A stretch of DNA of 64,000 nucleotides from Mytilinidion resinicola (lineage: Eukaryota; Ascomycota; Dothideomycetes; Mytilinidiales; Mytilinidiaceae), in the NCBI RefSeq assembly GCF_010093595.1, contig NW_022985458.1, positions 616,115-680,114 on the forward strand, given 5' to 3'. Positions 10,936 through 19,686 of the stretch are shown here, in pieces (within the stretch, counting starts at the first letter, position 1; each line of letters opens with the position of its first letter). A program made the position numbers and the translations under genes. Below the pieces are notes generated by a model, which was given only the letters and a program-made list of their open reading frames with translations, was not told the DNA's origin and did not search any database.

Positions 10936-11868
10936 CTAGCCTTCGTCCTTCGTATTGGCCTCTATCCTTTCAATAACGCCCTTCGTATAGGCCGCGAAGA
11001 TCTCACTCCACGTGTCCCTCCAAAACGACGCCTCTCCCGTAATAGGCACCAACGCCTCGACCTGGCTCGCCGGAAGCTCTCCAATGATCTCGACAGTAAG
11101 GGCCGGGATACTACCACGGCTGTCCCATTCCCCGACGTCACGCCTGGATAGTCCTCGTCGGCGGGCCCGACTTTCCAGAACCAGGTCCACCCACTCCTCG
11201 ACCGAGTCGAACAGAGCCAGCCAGAACAACTGCCGGAAGCAGTAGCCCTCGTCCGCCTTGACGTCGGGAAAGTGGTGCCCCAGATTCATGGGATAGATGG
11301 GCCGGCACCACGGCGGCTGCGCAGTCCACCCCGCATCCCACTGTGCGAGTTTGCGCTCGAGCGTCTCCCGCGGCACCGTCATGTCGAGCTTGACGCGTCG
11401 CACGAAGCTGGGAATGGTCAGGACGTGCACGCCCCAATGATTGTACACGAAGCACTCGAACTGGTCGCGGATGTCGTTGTGCTCGCAGGGCTGGCCGCGG
11501 TAGTAGCGGAACGGCTTCCACGGCGGGACGCGGTTGCCGAGGAGGACCGTGAGCGTGATCTCCTGGATGCCGGCCCAGGTGCGGTTCGAGGCGGCGGCCA
11601 CTCTCTGGAAGCGGGCGTTCCAGTGTTCGAGATCCTCGATGCAGTTTGGGTCGGTGAGGGCCGCGAAGACGGTTGGGTCGCGGGGGTCAGGGAGCCAGCT
11701 GTGGACGACCGAGTCGTAGTCGGCTTGGAAGAGTTGGCAGATCCCCTGCAGGGGACAGTTCAAGACCAAACACCCCATTTGTATGTCGGACACAATGGTA
11801 AATGTCTTCTCGATGATCTTTTGCCGCAGCTCCGCAGGCAGGCTCAAGAGACGCGACGAACTAGCCAT
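10936..11868 (-). CDS. F-box-like protein, copy 1
   Basis: Intronless, 310 aa, ATG at 11868. The N-terminus SSRLLSLPAELRQKIIE is the fungal F-box-like start (LPxELRxxI), which would bind Skp1 in an SCF ubiquitin ligase. The rest (Trp-rich, with RTWAGIQEITL and PSFVRRVKLDMTV) resembles the leucine-poor C-terminal part of many fungal F-box-like proteins of unknown substrate. A paralogue in inverted orientation (14480-15403) aligns over its whole length, including the last residues GVIERIEANTKDEG. Both copies keep an open frame despite clear divergence, suggesting selection or relative youth. The upstream region holds TATA-like AT tracts and a conserved palindrome. Confidence 0.65.
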   Translation of the reverse strand: MASSSRLLSLPAELRQKIIEKTFTIVSDIQMGCLVLNCPLQGICQLFQADYDSVVHSWLPDPRDPTVFAALTDPNCIEDLEHWNARFQRVAAASNRTWAGIQEITLTVLLGNRVPPWKPFRYYRGQPCEHNDIRDQFECFVYNHWGVHVLTIPSFVRRVKLDMTVPRETLERKLAQWDAGWTAQPPWCRPIYPMNLGHHFPDVKADEGYCFRQLFWLALFDSVEEWVDLVLESRARRRGLSRRDVGEWDSRGSIPALTVEIIGELPASQVEALVPITGEASFWRDTWSEIFAAYTKGVIERIEANTKDEG

Positions 11869-12021
11869 TTGCTAGCTAGAGCAACCCCGATGGTTGGCGT
11901 ATGGGGGTGTGTAGAACTTGTGATTATGTGTGGTTGAAAGAGAGAGAAAGGGGCTGGCTACTTATAGTTATAGAGGCGTTTCTGCGAAGTTAGGCGGGAA
12001 CTACCTCGAACCGTGGTTAGG

Positions 12022-12058
12022 AAACCGGCCCATCTTCAATTGGATTGACGGCCGGTTT
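12022..12058. promoter_or_regulatory. Conserved palindrome upstream of F-box-like copy 1
   Basis: AAACCGGCC at 12022-12030 is matched by GGCCGGTTT at 12050-12058, about 150-190 bases upstream of the F-box-like ATG at 11868. The same palindrome is kept in the promoter of the paralogue (14304-14342). It could bind a dimeric transcription factor or form a cruciform. Confidence 0.4.
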
Positions 12059-12306
12059 ATTAATATCACCTCTGGTTAATCCAATCAGTCCAATCCTCTA
12101 GCCCAATCAAACCTCAAGCAGAGATCAATCCAATTGATGCGATTGGTGTTGTATAAAACGGAAAGGATGGATACAAATTGGACCGGATTTTTATAGACAT
12201 AACTTTGTTATATAAATTCCTGTGAGTCTAATAATAAGACGGATCGCGAACTACACCCATGGATGAGGCTACGGAGTGCCCCAGAGTAAAGGGCGACGTG
12301 AGAGTA

Positions 12307-12608
12307 CTGTGGTGGTGTGGAGCGGTGCAGTGCACGCAGAGCACCTAGGTAGGAGGAAGATGAGGTGTAGTGCACGCAGTGCACGTAGGCAGGAGGAGCA
12401 GGCGCAGTGCATGCAGGTAGAAGAAGGATTGACTAAGAAGGCGCCCATAAGGGCGTGCAGCGCAGCGCAGCTGCGTAGCTAGCTACAAGAAGTGGTGATG
12501 GATGATGATGATGGATGCTCGCCGCAGAACGGCAGCATCGCCCCCCGCAGGCACGTGCCGTAGGCCACGTGCCTATATCTTTACAGGTACCGTTCTACCT
12601 CACCACAG
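12307..12608. mobile_element. 302-bp MITE with CTGTGGTG termini and TA target duplication
   Basis: The element begins CTGTGGTGGTG and ends CACCACAG, giving inverted termini, and is flanked by TA on both sides. The same block occurs elsewhere without the insert: GAGAGTACCATG on the complement of about 14068-14079, and again at about 18101-18112. Both show the empty site with a single TA. Interior contains several GCAGTGCACGCAG-type imperfect repeats and no transposase. TA duplication suggests mobilisation by a Tc1/mariner-superfamily transposase. Confidence 0.8.
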
Positions 12609-12704
12609 TACCATGCTACCTAATTGGCTGCGCGCAATCTCCGTACTACGCAGCCTCCTTCACGAACCATGGTATAATGATGCAGCACTGCGATGTCGCC
12701 TTGT

Positions 12705-12913
12705 AGAGGCTTCTTTCCATCAAGCCTGGCTCGCCTGCATCGCCGCTTGCGCTCGCTCATTCACTTCTAAGAGGAGCACGAGAGGAAGCTCCGAAGAGTC
12801 GGCCCTGCCGCTCTAGCTAATTAGGAGATCAGAAGAGAGGGGGGGTTGTGCAAATAGAGAAAAGGGGGTGTGAGATTACCAACGCCATTAAAGTATTTAT
12901 AACACTCTACTAG
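12705..12913. mobile_element. Fragment of a MULE-type terminus
   Basis: The stretch ending at about 12884 contains GAAGATCAGA-like sequence, then a run of G with GTTGTGCA, then AAGGGGGTGTGAGATTACC. This is the inverted form of the outer terminus of the MULE at 46506. The matching opposite end is not present nearby, so this is an orphan terminus inside the loop of the inverted repeat. No gene in this interval. Confidence 0.4.
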
Positions 12914-13040
12914 TAATAGAAATACTAAAAAGGCTTATAGAGGGTCATCCCCGCTCCTCTCGTGTGCGGCGTTGTACGTCTGCAGATAGTCCTCTGCCCA
13001 CTCCGCCGCAAGCTTCTCGTCGCCGCGGAGTTTGGCGATC
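12914..13040 (-). pseudogene. 127-bp duplicated 3' end of apc5
   Basis: Matches 19666-19792 (the end of the last apc5 exon, its stop codon and adjacent 3' sequence) without gaps and with five mismatches by eye. It has the same orientation as the real gene. It ends abruptly at GGCGATC and is joined to TCTATTATCAAGG. That continuation is the reverse complement of 19608-19672, the sequence just beside the real apc5 end. It is far too short to function. Confidence 0.9.
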
Positions 13041-13132
13041 TCTATTATCAAGGTCTGGTAATATAGATGATACGAGAGATGCAACAGGATGCCATTTCAA
13101 CAGTAAAAAGAAGGGTTCACTCGAACCCGTAG

Positions 13133-13326
13133 TCACACATCTCCTTCGCCGTCTTCTCTTTCGCTCTCTCCTCTTCCACCACGGAGTGTGGCCATATGCA
13201 TGCGTCCTTGACTTCCTAGGGTGGGTGTACGAAAACGCGGCGCAGCCTCGAAGTACACCGGCTTTCTCTCCCTATCTATGAGCCAGCCATACTCTGGGTA
13301 CGTAACCCACTGTGCAATACTGCCAT

Positions 13327-13360
<34 letters not shown>

Positions 13361-14107
13361 AAAGTTGTCCTGGGGTTCAGCAGCTCCGCTCATTGCAGCT
13401 ACACGATACAAAAACCATTGCATCTCCAATAGGGCCATGTCAGGCAGCGGCCGTAGTGCTAGGTCGTCAGTTGTGAGAGATATCTCGGACCCGGAAGAGA
13501 TTAGCTGGTCGGTCCGGTGGTCGTAAAGTTTTGCCAAGTTCGGTCCTTGATCGAAGGCTGCTAATAAAGGGACTGTCTGAGCTCGTACGGCTTGAGTGTG
13601 GATGTTTCGTGATAGCCAGAACAGCTGTACGTCTAAGCGCTTTTTGTCCTCTGATATTCGCATTGGCTTCAGGGCGAAATATGCCCGCTCCCAATACGCA
13701 TAGGCATGTGGAGCAAGGCAGACCAGGTTCTGGCAAACCTCTGTGCCACGTGGGAAAATTGCAGAGTACCACGCATCGACTCGTTCCTTCGACCAAAATA
13801 CTCCCGAAGCCTGCCAAAAGGAGGGTCCAGATTGTTCAACGCTCCTGTCTTTATACCGCATCGAGAACGGATAAATATGTGCCACCCTAGGCTCGCCCGA
13901 CTTTGTAAGGATACATGTCGTCTGGTCTCCCAGACTAATATACCTTGTTGCTGAAAGGGTGATGTGGCCGTTCCGTTCCTCTCTCGTGCGACATCGCAGT
14001 GCTGCATCATTATACCGTGGTTCATGAAGGAGGCTGCGTAATGCGGAGATTGCGCGCAGCCAATTAGGTAGCATGGTACTCTCTCGTCGCCCTTTACTCT
14101 GGGGCAC
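13133..14107 (-). pseudogene. HNH-endonuclease-like gene, copy B, with replaced N-terminus
   Basis: The frame is open for 324 codons. Residues from about CILTKSGEPRVAHIYPFSM onward match the HNH-like gene at 18347-19580, including the HNH-type His (VAHIYPFS) and the second part NLVCLAPHAYAYWERAYFALKP. The first 45 or so residues derive instead from the duplicated flanking block (PQSKGRRESTMLPNWLRAIS), which in copy A lies upstream of and outside the gene. About 530 bases holding exon 1 and the intron of copy A are missing here. The tail has twelve consecutive Asp from a GAC/GAT repeat (about 13327-13362). The nominal upstream ATG would make a chimeric protein; I treat it as a 5'-truncated copy that may or may not be expressed. 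Confidence 0.6.
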
Positions 14108-14303
14108 TCCGTAGCCTCATCCATGGGTGTAGTTCGCGATCCGTCTTATTATTAGACACATAGGAATTTATATAACAAAGTTATGTCTATAAAAATCCGG
14201 TCCAATTTGTATATATCCTTTCCGTTTTATACAACACCAATCGCATCAATCAGATCAATCTCTGCTTAAGGTTTGGTTAGCTAGAGGATTGAAGTGATAT
14301 TAA

Positions 14304-14342
14304 TAAACCGGCCGTCAATCCAATTGAAGATTGGCCGGTTTA
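14304..14342. promoter_or_regulatory. Conserved palindrome upstream of F-box-like copy 2
   Basis: TAAACCGGCC (14304-14313) and GGCCGGTTTA (14333-14342) flank a 19-base centre, 138 bases upstream of the ATG at 14480. Counterpart of the palindrome at 12022-12058. A TATA-like TATAACTATAAG follows at about 14387-14398. Confidence 0.4.
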
Positions 14343-14479
14343 CTAACCACGGTTCGAGGTACCGCCCAACTTAGCAGAAGTGCCTCTATAACTATAAGTA
14401 GCCAGCCCTTTCTCTCTTCAACCACACACAATCACAAGTCTACACCCACCACATGCCAACCATCGGGGTTTCTCTAGCA

Positions 14480-15403
14480 ATGGCTAATTCGTCGCGTCTC
14501 TTGGGCCTGCCTGCGGAGCTGCGGCAAAAGATTATCGAGAAGACATTCACCATTGTGTGTAAAGTAGGAACGAGGCGTTTGGTCTTGGAATGTCCCATGC
14601 GGGGGATCTGCCAACTACTCCAAGCCGATTACAACTTCGTAATCCAAAGCTGGCTCCCGGACCCCCGCGACACAACCGTCTTCGCAGCCCTCACCAACCC
14701 AGATTGCATCGGGGATCTCGCAAACTGGAATGCCCGCTTCCAGAGAGTGGCCGCAGCTTCAAACCGCACCTGGGCTGGAGTAGAGGAGGTCACTCTCATG
14801 GTCTTCAGCAACCGAGTACCGTTGTGGAAGCCGATCCGCAACAACCAGAGGATTGTCTACAAGGACTACGACATGCGCAACCGCTTCGAATACTTTGTGT
14901 ACACCCATTGGGGAATACATCTGCTTCCTATCCCCAGCTCCGTGAGACACCTCAAGCTGGACATGACGGTCTCACAGGATACCATCGACCGCAAACTCGA
15001 GCAATGGGATGAAAAGTGGGGTGCGGATGCTCAGCTCATCCATCCCATCTATCCCATTAATCTGGCTCATCCCTTTGTGGGCACTAAGGCTCACAAGAGG
15101 TACTGCTTCCAGCAGATGTTCTGGGTGACTCTATTCAACTCTGTCGAGCTTTCGGCGCGTCAGATTCTGCAAGGTCGTGCGCCGGGACTACTTACGAGGG
15201 ACATCGAGCAATCGGACGGCCGTGTTAGTATCCCGGGCCTCACTATTGAGATTGTCGGAGAGCTTCCGGCGAGCCAGGTCGAGGCGTTGGTGCTCATTAC
15301 AGGAGTGGCGTTGTTGTGGAGGAACACGTGGAGTAAGATCTTCGCGAACTATACTAAGGGCGTTATTGAAAGGATAGAGGCCAATACTAAGGACGAAGGC
15401 TAG
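14480..15403 (+). CDS. F-box-like protein, copy 2
   Basis: Intronless, 307 aa from ATG 14480. An earlier in-frame ATG at 14453 would add nine residues, but that position is ACG in the paralogue, so 14480 is preferred. NSSRLLGLPAELRQKIIEKTF is the F-box-like start. The remainder tracks copy 1 (10936-11868) with scattered substitutions and one region of lower similarity (about residues 200-240, including LSARQILQGRAPGLLTRDIE). Likely role by family: substrate receptor of an SCF-type ubiquitin ligase; substrate unknown. The open frames in both copies and conserved promoter palindrome argue that each is, or was recently, functional. Confidence 0.65.
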   Translation: MANSSRLLGLPAELRQKIIEKTFTIVCKVGTRRLVLECPMRGICQLLQADYNFVIQSWLPDPRDTTVFAALTNPDCIGDLANWNARFQRVAAASNRTWAGVEEVTLMVFSNRVPLWKPIRNNQRIVYKDYDMRNRFEYFVYTHWGIHLLPIPSSVRHLKLDMTVSQDTIDRKLEQWDEKWGADAQLIHPIYPINLAHPFVGTKAHKRYCFQQMFWVTLFNSVELSARQILQGRAPGLLTRDIEQSDGRVSIPGLTIEIVGELPASQVEALVLITGVALLWRNTWSKIFANYTKGVIERIEANTKDEG

Positions 15404-15534
15404 GCTGCTAAGATACAAGAAGGACAGTGGTAGAAGGTTTGGGACGAGCTATAGGAGAAGTTGAGCTTCGTGGCCGAAAGATGGTGTTACCTCGTTTTAG
15501 CCCTTAAAACTAGGTAAAACTGTACATTAGCTAA

Positions 15535-17960
15535 ATTATTCGCACACCCCCCCTTCTTGGCGCTTCACCACCTTCTTGCGGCCTTAAAACCGTGCTGTAG
15601 CTCTCGCCTAATAGGACACCTTTTACCTCCACTTCATCATCGCACGAACCGTGCCAGAGGTAAATGTGAATGCCCGGAGGAAGCTCCGCGCTGATCCGAG
15701 CGACGCGCACGTGCTGTAGGGCACGCGTTGTAGGGCACGTGCTGTCCTCCACAAGCCTCACGTGAACGTCAGTCAACACGGACGCCTGTAACCGTAACAG
15801 CTGCCCCAAACAGAAAAGTAGTCGTCGTCCTCGACGACCGTGTATCTATATCCTTCTTCCAACTTACTGGTAGGCTGTCGGGGTCCTAAACAGGCTATTG
15901 GAGTCGTGAACAGGCTGTCGGTCGGTGACGTGAAGGGCTCGTAACGATGGAGGGCTAGTAAGCGAAGATGAAGGCCTTGTAAACGATAATAAAGGCCTTG
16001 TGAACAATAATGAAGGCCTTGCAAGCGCTGGAACTAGTCGTGAAAGTCGCCGGTTTCGCGGAAGTCGTGCAAGTCGCCGGTTTCGCAGAAATTGTGAAGT
16101 CGTGTAAGATAACTGTTTCGCGGAAGTTGTGCAAGTTGACGGTTTCTCGGAAGACGGCGTGGATGGCGGGGTTAGGGGTGTACGCGGTCGTATGCCTGGA
16201 CGAGATCGTCGTCAATGTCCTCACGTCGGATACGCTGGCCCAGTGCTTGTCTGTCGTGTAAGCCTGCACAAGCTGTTCGCAGAAGTCCGTTGTGAGCTCT
16301 ACGACAGAAGTGTTGTAGGTGACAAGCCCTTCTAACTGGTTTGAGAGGGCCGTTGTCGCGGACGAGGTCTCCGGAGTCGCCGGAGTCGCGGGGGTCGTAG
16401 ACGTCGTCGCGGGAAACGTAAGCGTCGCCGGATTCGTGGACGTCGGCGACGCGCGGAAGGCTGACAAGTCCTCGAGCGTGTTTGTAGGCGAGTCTGCCGG
16501 GTTCGCAATTGTGGATAGCCGTGACAGCGCGTCAGGAACAAGGTGGTGTTTTCCGGGACGGTAGCGTACGTAGTTTTTTCGGCAGCTTCAAGTAGATGAC
16601 GGACTCTCCGAACCGCCTAGCAGAGGCAAGCGACTTCTAGTTCAGTAGGCCAGTAGTTACGCTCGGCGACGGACAGCAACTTGCTAAGGAACATAATTGG
16701 TTGGATTTTGTTTCGCTTGATGTCGTCAATTAACGGGTCGCCGACAACGTGATAGACCATGACGCCGTAGCCGCGCTGTTTGGAGGCGTCGACGTCAATG
16801 TATAGCTGGCGTTTCGGATCGTAATGCACAAGAAACGTGGGCGCGTCGAACGTCCTCTGTACGGCTTCGTATGGCTGACGGAGCTCCGCACAGTCGTGAA
16901 CCCGAGCTGTCTGCGTATGACGGGTTTGTGCGTGGCCGGCGACCGGGGCACCCTTAAGAAGCCGTGTTTTCTCGGCTTGCAAAGCTTCAGTCAGCTGGGC
17001 GTAGTAGCCGACGTACTGACGAAGCCATCCTGTGAGCCCTAGGTAGTGTTCGAGCTCCCGTAGACTTGTCGGGAAATCCAAGTCCTTAATTGAGGCGATC
17101 TTCTCGGACGTCGTCGTGAGTCCCAAGGCGTCCACCTTCTGGCCGAGAAGAACTAGCGACGGGTACCCTAAGTACGACTTCTCCCCTTTTAGTGGAATGC
17201 CGCAATCCACTAAAGCGTTAAATAGAAGGCGTAGGTGACGTAGGTGTTCCACTAGAGTTTGACTAAAGATGATGATGTCGTTAATGTAGGCCTTGCAGAA
17301 GTCGAGCTTATAGTCACGGATAATGCGGTCGATTTGGCGCTGTACGTATGGGGGAGGACTGCAGTAGCCCATCACGGCGACGTTGAATTGCTCCTGGCCC
17401 CTGTGAGAAACTACTGTGAACTTCTCCCGGTCGCTGTAGGCGACTGGCCATTGGTAGAAGAAGGACGCGGCGTCGACGCCGGAAATGAACGGGCAGCCGG
17501 CTACAGCGCTCGTCAGGTCTTCCTGACGGGGTAGTGGGTAGGTATCCTTCACGGACACCTTGTTGAGGCCTCGAATATCGACGACGACACGGCCCTTTCT
17601 AGCTGGTTCACGGGTCCCTGAGGCTGGGGGCTTCTGGCTTCGCGAAGTCGGCGAACATTCTTGACGTAAGTGTCGGCAGAGGGCGTTATTCGACGGAAAG
17701 CTTGCGCGACAGGTACGGCAGCGCCGCCGTAGCTAGAGGACGGCGGGCGAAGTAGCCGCGTTGAAGACGTCGACAAAGCCGTTGTCGACGAGGTTCTGGG
17801 TGTCGTATTTCTCTGGACGGGTCCGTAGCTTCGACGTGTTCGGCGAACTCGTCAAGAGCGTGCACGGCGTACGCGTCTGGTTCGGCATAGTCGTAGTAGC
17901 CGAGAAGCGCTGTCGTTTGTCGTTCTCGTCTATCTCTTCTTCGGAGGCGTTGTAGGCGCC
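15535..17960 (-). mobile_element. Ty3/gypsy LTR retrotransposon remnant
   Basis: A minus-strand pol fragment without recognisable LTRs. Its left edge (15540-15575) carries CGCACACCCCCCC followed by TTCTTGGCGCTTCACCACC, which also occurs at the terminus of the MULE near 46560, so a MULE end abuts the gypsy remnant. Right of 17558 the frame is broken, but protein-like stretches continue to about 17950, where the third copy of the flanking block begins (17996). Confidence 0.75.
15957..17606 (-). pseudogene. gypsy pol: reverse transcriptase and RNase H, inactivated
   Basis: RT motifs in order: RVVVDIRGLNKVSVKDTYPLP, SGVDAASFFYQWPV, a catalytic box reading AYINDIIIFS (17277-17288 for YIND) where the family has YIDD, and LGLTGWLRQYV. 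RNase H follows (QLYIDVDASKQRGYGVMVY and SVAERNYWPTELEVACL). After a TAG at 16617 come the tail motif RYRPGKHHLVPDALSRL and a Thr-rich segment to 15957. The Asp-to-Asn change at the catalytic site is a GAC to AAC transition, equivalent to CpA to TpA on the other strand, as RIP makes. No integrase is visible in this copy. Confidence 0.85.
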
Positions 17961-17995
17961 CGGCTTATGCGACTGCCTGCCATACTGATTTCGGA

Positions 17996-18196
17996 TGACA
18001 TAACTTTGTCATATAAACTCCTATAAGTCTAATAATAACACGGATCGCGAACTACACCCATGGATGAGGCTATGGAGTGCCCCAGAGTAAAGGGCGACGT
18101 GAGAGTACCATGCTACCTAATTGGCTGCGCGCAATCTCCGCACTATGCAGCCTCCTTCACGAACCACGGTGTAATGATGCAGCACTGCGATGTCGC
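17996..18196 (+). repeat. Third copy of the flanking block seen in the inverted repeat
   Basis: Begins GACATAACTTTGTCATATAAA, includes GGATCGCGAACTACACCC and ATGGATGAGGCTATGG, and ends at GCGATGTCGC. It matches 12203-12704 (minus its MITE) and the complement of about 13989-14190. In two of the three cases an HNH-like gene follows, so it may be that gene's ancestral upstream region or an independent repeat. Confidence 0.75.
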
Positions 18197-18346
18197 ACGA
18201 GAGAGGAACGGAACGGCCACATCACCCTTTCAGCAACGAGGTATATAGGCAGCTTGCATCCGTAGTTTAGATCTTCAATGAATTCGTCTTGTATCTAATA
18301 CAACTTGTTGCCAGCGGAACGGCTTACTACGCTCTCGCACACCACC

Positions 18347-19580
18347 ATGTCATCTACAGGCGGACCAGAAAGCGAACTACATGATGCCCGTCGACGCGAG
18401 CTGATTCAAGCTTTGGATGATGCTTTATCAACCAACATGATACGACCAACTGCCTGGGCGTGCCTCTGGCTTTCTGATATCCAGAAGCTAGAGGACCTTC
18501 TAGCCCAAGCTCAGAGGTCATCTATTATGATAGGAGCCTTTTTGGAAGCAATAGAAACTACTACAAAAATTGTTCCCACATGTAGGATAATATAGCTCAT
18601 CTTGCCGCATTAGATTGCTAGCTAATGTAATTTAGGGTGTCAACGAAAAGGCGCACCAACTGCTGCTTCTACTCCGCAGGACCCCTCTATCCCTCGCTCT
18701 GAGCCAGCCCGAGACCAGGCTAGTCTATCCTAAGTTTTATCTTAATTTATCTAATAATCTCTAGTGCTATCAGAGAGACCAAAAGAAATGTATCCTTACA
18801 AAGTCGGGCGAACCTATTAAGGTGGCACATATTTATCCGTTCTCGATGCGGCATGAAGACAAGAACGTCAAACAAACTGTCCCCTTTTGGCGGGTTTTGG
18901 AAATGTTTTGGTCGAAGGAACGAGTCGATGCATGGCACTCTGCAGTTTTCCCACATGGCACAGAGGTTTGCCAGAACCTGATCTGCCTTGCCCCACATGC
19001 CCATGCGTATTGGGCGCAGGCATATTTTGCCCTGAAGCCAATCCGAATATCAGAGGACAAAAAGTGCTTGGAAGTACAGCTGTTCTGGCTATTACAAAAC
19101 GCCCGCCGTCCAACCGTACAGGTTCAAACAGTCCCTTCATTAGCAGCCCTGGATCTAGGACCGAACTCGGTAAAACTTTTCGATAACCAGACCAACCAGC
19201 TAATCTCTTCCGGGTCTGAGATATCTCTCACAACTGACGACCCAGTACTACGGCCGCTGCCTGACATGGCCCTATTGGAGATGCAATGGTTTTTGCATCG
19301 TATAGCTGCAATGAGCGGAGCTGTTGAACAACCCCAGGACAACTTTGACGATGGTGACGACGATGACGACGATGACAGTATTGCACAGTGGGGCAGGAGG
19401 TACACAGAGGATGACTGGGACATAGATATGGAGGAAGAGCCGGCTACGTACTTCGAGACTGAGCCGGAGCCGGAGCGTTTTCTTGCACAGCTCCCAGAAA
19501 TTCAAGGAGACATGCATATGCTCACACTCCGTGGTGGAAGAGAAGACGGCGAAGGAAGAGACGGCGAAGGAGATGTGTGA
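18347..19580 (+). CDS. HNH-endonuclease-like protein, copy A (two exons)
   Basis: The best model is exon 1 18347-18581, intron 18582-18777 and exon 2 18778-19580, giving 345 aa. The phases agree, though the acceptor is my choice among several AGs. The N-terminal exon (MSSTGGPESELHDARRRELI...) is predicted helical. Exon 2 contains KKCILTKSGEPIKVAHIYPFSM and NLICLAPHAHAYWAQAYFALKP, the two halves of the fungal HNH_2-type domain in which the central His and the later Asn/His coordinate metal. The C-terminus has an Asp-rich run from a GAC repeat and an acidic/Gly tail. Function in fungi is unknown; such genes are often recent expansions. It converges on apc5, leaving about 106 bases between stop codons. 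Confidence 0.65.
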
Positions 19581-19686
19581 CTACGGGTTCGAGTAGCTTG
19601 AACGATAGACTGTTGAAATGGCATCCTGTTGCATCTCTCGTATCATCTATGTTACTAGACCTTGATAATAGAAATACTAAAAAGGC

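Larger units (their letters stand above)
10860..15495. repeat. Large imperfect inverted repeat carrying two F-box-like genes
   Basis: The left arm is about 10860-12704, interrupted by the MITE at 12307-12608. The right arm is about 13989-15495. They are inverted copies of one another: 3' flank, F-box-like gene, AT-rich promoter, then a block that reads GGATCGCGAACTACACCC followed by ATGGATGAGGCTA. The loop (12705-13988) holds an APC5 3'-end fragment and a truncated HNH-like gene. Divergence is moderate and spread over the arms, so this is an old duplication, not an assembly artefact. It lies between two genes, cox13 and apc5, that are close neighbours in related fungi. Confidence 0.85.

Noticed and set aside
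12914..13040. A second functional APC5
   Set aside because: Only 127 bases around the stop codon are present.
10420..19686. A MAT idiomorph between COX13 and APC5
   Set aside because: No alpha-box or HMG-box sequence was found in any frame; the genes there are F-box-like and HNH-like duplicates plus a gypsy remnant.
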